Positions 60,194 through 64,000 of a DNA stretch of 64,000 nucleotides are shown in pieces. A program made the position numbers and the translations under genes. This stretch comes from an uncultured Clostridia bacterium (GTDB taxonomy: Bacteria; Bacillota; Clostridia; TANB77; CAG-508). Positions within the stretch are counted from its first letter, which is position 1. Each line of letters opens with the position of its first letter. Below the pieces are notes generated by a model. It did not search any database, had not been told where the DNA came from, and saw only the letters and a list, made by a program, of their open reading frames with translations. Location of the stretch: contig CANRNR010000003.1 in NCBI GenBank assembly GCA_947632035.1, positions 43,906 to 107,905 of the forward strand, written 5' to 3'.

Positions 60194-61365
60194 TATATAT
60201 TACTCCTATTTAACTCTTTAATAATAGTACCAACTATTTGCTCACAAGCATCCCCTGCTATGTATTTTTTTTGATTTTCGGCTATTTCCATTTGTAAGTT
60301 TTTATTCTCTATTATTTTTTTCGTATTGTTTATTACTTGGTTAATATCTTCACACTTCATTGACATTTGCCTATCTGCAAAGAAATTTGCATTATAATTT
60401 TCACATCCTGGTATTGGCATTATATGAACTAATGGCTTCCTCATTGTTGCAATCTCCGTAGTTGTTAATCCACCCGGTTTAGTAAGTATAATTTCAGAAC
60501 TTGCTACATATTCTCCTAATTTATTAGTATATGGAAGTGGTATAATTCTTTCATTATCTTTATATTTATTGTCAAGAAAATTTTTAAGTTTATTATTGTT
60601 TCCACAAGAAATTATAAAACTAAAATCTTTAATATTTTCCAATAGCTTTTCTGCTATTTCATTTACATTACCGAACCCCATGCTTCCATTTAATATTAAA
60701 ATGTATTTTTTATCTAAGTCTAAATTTAAACTTTTTTTGGTTTCTTGTTTATCATATTCTTTTCTATATTGTTTCATTACAGGTATTCCTAATGGTAATA
60801 ATTTTTGCTTTTTCATACCTTTTTCTATAAAGTCTGATTCTAATTCTTCGCTTGGAATTACAAAATAATCTGGATTGGTTTCTTTCCAAAATGGTATGCT
60901 CACATAATCTGTGGCAACCTGCATAAAATGAATATCATGCTGTTTTTTTATTGCTGTTAAGGCTTGGGCTGCAAATAAATGCGTTGTTATTATGTAGTTA
61001 TATTCATTATCTTTTATATACTTATAAAGTTTTTGTTTGCTTAAACTGTTTAAAATATATACTGGCGACCTCAATTTAGTTTTTTCATAGATTTTTCCTA
61101 AGTGATATATATTTTTAAATACTCTTCCATCTCTATTTGTAGATTTTATATATAAATTGTTAACTTTATCTTTTAATTTAGGATTTATTATTTCTAAGTA
61201 TTCTTTAAAGTCTGCTTGAACATTTTGTGCGAGTAGCTCTTCTTGTATTGCTTTTGCCGCTGTATTATGCCCTCCACCTGTTCCACATGATAAAATTAAC
61301 ACTTTATAACTACTATTTGATTTATTTTCATCATTATCAGACAATTTTTCTACAGTATTGTTCAT
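60193..61365 (-). CDS. MGDG synthase/UgtP-like glycosyltransferase
   Basis: ILSCGTGGGHNTAAKAIQEEL, ILNGSMGFGNVNEIAEKLL, ILTKPGGLTTTEIATMRKPLVHIMPIPGCENYNANFF. Confidence 0.9.
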   Translation of the reverse strand: MNNTVEKLSDNDENKSNSSYKVLILSCGTGGGHNTAAKAIQEELLAQNVQADFKEYLEIINPKLKDKVNNLYIKSTNRDGRVFKNIYHLGKIYEKTKLRSPVYILNSLSKQKLYKYIKDNEYNYIITTHLFAAQALTAIKKQHDIHFMQVATDYVSIPFWKETNPDYFVIPSEELESDFIEKGMKKQKLLPLGIPVMKQYRKEYDKQETKKSLNLDLDKKYILILNGSMGFGNVNEIAEKLLENIKDFSFIISCGNNNKLKNFLDNKYKDNERIIPLPYTNKLGEYVASSEIILTKPGGLTTTEIATMRKPLVHIMPIPGCENYNANFFADRQMSMKCEDINQVINNTKKIIENKNLQMEIAENQKKYIAGDACEQIVGTIIKELNRSNI

Positions 61366-61422
61366 ATTTAGTGCTCCTTTTAGCTATATAAATTGCTATA
61401 ATTAGATAATATTTAAATTTCT

Positions 61423-62235
61423 TTATATTTTAACTTCACATTTTTCTTGGGTTTCATTTTTATTGGTATTAGCACTTTCTAATTCAGGCCTTTCCTTATT
61501 TTTAAATTTATGTACTAACTTGACTGCATAATAAATAATGTAAAATGGTATCGTCATTTGCAATAATATCATAACTGCCGTAAATAGGAATCCTCCATTA
61601 GTTAATTTGTATACTATTTCAATTAGTGTACCTGGAAAATTATATGATATAAACATTAAATTACCTTCAAAAAGTTTATTTACAACTAATGCCATAATGC
61701 TCATACCAGCAACTAGGCTTGCAAAATATTTTATATCTTTTCTTTCTAATTCTATATATCTTGTTTTGTTTATTAATATTCCCAAATATACCATTGTTCC
61801 ATGGAATAAAAAACTGTGAATGCTTAAAAAGTGAAATGCTGGATATATAGGTAATGATGTAGATGGGTATATCATAAACACGATTCCACCAATTATTGAA
61901 CCAGTTGCTAATGATACATCTCCTACTCTTTTTAGAGTGCCTTTGGCAAATGAGCTTAGTAAACCTGCATACAATAATATGCTACAATAGTAAAGTGGCA
62001 CATAAGTATTAACTGCACTAAATGAATTCTGCCTTATGTTGAAAACTATTTTTATAACTTCTAATATGCATATAATTATTGTTATGTATTTTATAATTTT
62101 ATGTATTTCTTCTTTGCTTTTCTTTACTGAAAATTTTAGTGCAATAAAAATTCCCACTAATGTGAGTGCAAATAATATAAAATGCCCTATTGTAAATATT
62201 CCACAAGGTTCATATTCTCCCATATTTGAAAACAT
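61423..62235 (-). CDS. YwaF/TIGR02206-like integral membrane protein
   Basis: Multiple TM; FTIGHFILFALTLVGIFIALKF, PLYYCSILLYAGLLS. Confidence 0.7.
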   Translation of the reverse strand: MFSNMGEYEPCGIFTIGHFILFALTLVGIFIALKFSVKKSKEEIHKIIKYITIIICILEVIKIVFNIRQNSFSAVNTYVPLYYCSILLYAGLLSSFAKGTLKRVGDVSLATGSIIGGIVFMIYPSTSLPIYPAFHFLSIHSFLFHGTMVYLGILINKTRYIELERKDIKYFASLVAGMSIMALVVNKLFEGNLMFISYNFPGTLIEIVYKLTNGGFLFTAVMILLQMTIPFYIIYYAVKLVHKFKNKERPELESANTNKNETQEKCEVKI

Positions 62236-62345
62236 TTTGTTTCATCTCTTTCTACATAAATTGTAATTATCTTTTTCTATTTTTATGAATAATTCTCTTT
62301 TTAATACAATAAATTTTTGCACTTATACTTTTAAATACCATACTG

Positions 62346-63320
62346 CTAATTTTGCATAAAAATTTGTTGACCTTTAATTAAGTCATAACTTACCAAATCA
62401 TTACCATCTAAATTTTCTTTATGCATATCAATAGCAGTAATTTGGCTATTTTCATAAGTTTTATAATAATAAATTCTTTTGTCCATATTACAACAAGAAC
62501 TATAAATAGTTATTTCATATAAGTTTTCTCCCATATATACGCATCCTCTTTGTTGGCAAACTGAATCTAATATATGAAAGAATTGACTAATACTTTCTGA
62601 TTCTGAATCTCCTGAAATTGAATTCATTTTAGTAAATGTTGCCTTTACAAATCTTGATGCAGAAGATAAATCTCCTGGAAGCCCCATAGCTCCCATTCCT
62701 CTACTATAAGTTTTTAAGTTTAATTCTTTTGAAAATGTATTAACTGGTGGTTTGGTTGATAAACTCATATAATTATTTAAATTAAACATTTGAATATCAA
62801 ATGTTGGGTTATTAGTAAGTATACCTACTGGATTTTCATATATTTTAAGTCCATCTTTAACACTTTCTACAATTATAGATGACTCTTGGTCAGCAATAAT
62901 CCAATGTAAAGGTGATGCTGGTAATTCTTCACTAAAATTAATTAATGCTATATTTATATTTTCTAATAGCTTTTTTGCTTCGCTAACATTTGCACATTGT
63001 GCTAATATATATGGTATAAATTCAAATGGTGCTACATTATCTTTTCCTTCTATTTCTGCTTTGTAATCTGCATTTTCAGGGAAGTTTAAGCCTGCCATTC
63101 CTAATCCTTTTTCATTAATTGCATCATAATAAAGTGGATAATTTTCTGCTACATATGCCATTCCTATTATTGCATAATGCTCTTTTAAGTCCTTTACTTT
63201 TCTAAATTTAAATTCATAATTTCTAGGTGTTATTGTTACTGTTTCTTTATATGAATATTCTAAATCTAAATTTCTTCCAAAATAATGGTCTTTTGTTTTA
63301 TAAGTTACGGCTGTGCACAT
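62346..63320 (-). CDS. Choloylglycine hydrolase family (bile salt hydrolase/penicillin V acylase-like)
   Basis: MCTAVTYKTKDHYFGRNLDLEYSY (Cys2 nucleophile), NEKGLGMAGLNFP, GILTNNPTFDIQMFNLNNY. Confidence 0.93.
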   Translation of the reverse strand: MCTAVTYKTKDHYFGRNLDLEYSYKETVTITPRNYEFKFRKVKDLKEHYAIIGMAYVAENYPLYYDAINEKGLGMAGLNFPENADYKAEIEGKDNVAPFEFIPYILAQCANVSEAKKLLENINIALINFSEELPASPLHWIIADQESSIIVESVKDGLKIYENPVGILTNNPTFDIQMFNLNNYMSLSTKPPVNTFSKELNLKTYSRGMGAMGLPGDLSSASRFVKATFTKMNSISGDSESESISQFFHILDSVCQQRGCVYMGENLYEITIYSSCCNMDKRIYYYKTYENSQITAIDMHKENLDGNDLVSYDLIKGQQIFMQN

Positions 63321-63376
63321 ATCTAATACCTCTTTTCATTAATCATATTTTTACTGCCAAAATGATATTTGTATTT

Positions 63377-63886
63377 TTAGTCTATTTCTCTAAATGATTT
63401 TAAAATATTACCATTTTCAGCATTTATATAATATTCATATTCGTATTGTTGATAATCAAATGTAACTTCATATACTGTTTCGCCATATTTATAATCTAAT
63501 TCAACTTCTATATTACGAATATTGTTTTGACTTATTTTTGCATTATTTAATGCTATATCTAAAGCTTTTTCTTTAGATATATAATTACTGTTATTTGTTA
63601 TATTAGAATTATTATCATCGTTTACTATATTTGTATCATTATTTATCATATTATTATCATTATTTATCATATTAACATCATCATTTATTATATTTGTGTT
63701 ATTATTGTTAGTTTGCTGTTTATCATTACTATCATCATATATTCTATCGCTATAATCATACAAATCTCTAATTTCTTCTCTTTCATCTATAAATTCATAT
63801 ATGAAGAATGCAATAAAACCTATCAATACTACTATTATTACTGTTAGTAATGCTATAATAATTTTCAAATTATTTTCTTTTTTCAT
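63377..63886 (-). CDS. PepSY-domain exported protein with Asn-rich repeat linker
   Basis: TM, NTNIINDDVNMINNDNNMINNDTNIVNDDN repeat, then ISKEKALDIALNNAKISQNNIRNIEVELDYKYGETVYEVTFDYQQYEYEYYINAENGNILKSF. Confidence 0.75.
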   Translation of the reverse strand: MKKENNLKIIIALLTVIIVVLIGFIAFFIYEFIDEREEIRDLYDYSDRIYDDSNDKQQTNNNNTNIINDDVNMINNDNNMINNDTNIVNDDNNSNITNNSNYISKEKALDIALNNAKISQNNIRNIEVELDYKYGETVYEVTFDYQQYEYEYYINAENGNILKSFREID

Positions 63887-64000
63887 ATCAAACTCTCCCT
63901 TATATAAATTATAATTTTCATATAAAATAATATCATAAAAATAAGTGACAATCAATAGTCACTTATTTTATATTTTAAAGCCCATATTAGCTTAAAATCA

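Noticed and set aside
1-64000. CRISPR array or Cas genes, prophage, rRNA operon
   Set aside because: No regularly spaced repeat-spacer array, no cas/phage structural or integrase genes, no rRNA seen; repeats found are ToxI-like, REP-like or short tandem duplications.

Overview
Low-GC Bacillota (Clostridia-like, probably gut) chromosomal window. It carries housekeeping genes (aspS, asnS, mfd, dnaG-rpoD, feoAB), an acc/fab fatty-acid operon with birA and an acyl-CoA ligase, glycolipid genes, a bile-salt-hydrolase-like gene, ECF sigma/anti-sigma modules and several toxin-antitoxin-like loci. MAIN OBSERVATION: nine apparent +1 frameshifts in eight genes (mfd, feoB x2, accA x2, accD, accC, fabD, and a secreted Ig-like/unknown protein at 52.1-52.9 kb) are all the same event. 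In each, an in-frame CGG codon sits where the conserved protein needs a glycine encoded GGN, and skipping the C (NNN-c-GGN) restores the full conserved protein. By my reading, in-frame CGG occurs nowhere else in the window except four times in an atypical spoIIID-like gene, although CGG is common out of frame. This looks like a CGG-triggered +1 recoding system (unassigned CGG with skipping, or quadruplet CGGN decoded as Gly), not random error or pseudogenisation. Also notable: a type III (ToxN/ToxI-like) TA locus with RNA repeats and attenuator; a par/Fst-like type I toxin locus with a decayed duplicate; a GGGACGGGG inverted-repeat (REP/MITE-like) family whose ends often overlap stop codons; an MMPL/RND protein with about 7 tandem inserted repeats; and a sigma factor fused to membrane segments. 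No database search was possible; product names rest on motif recognition from the translations.
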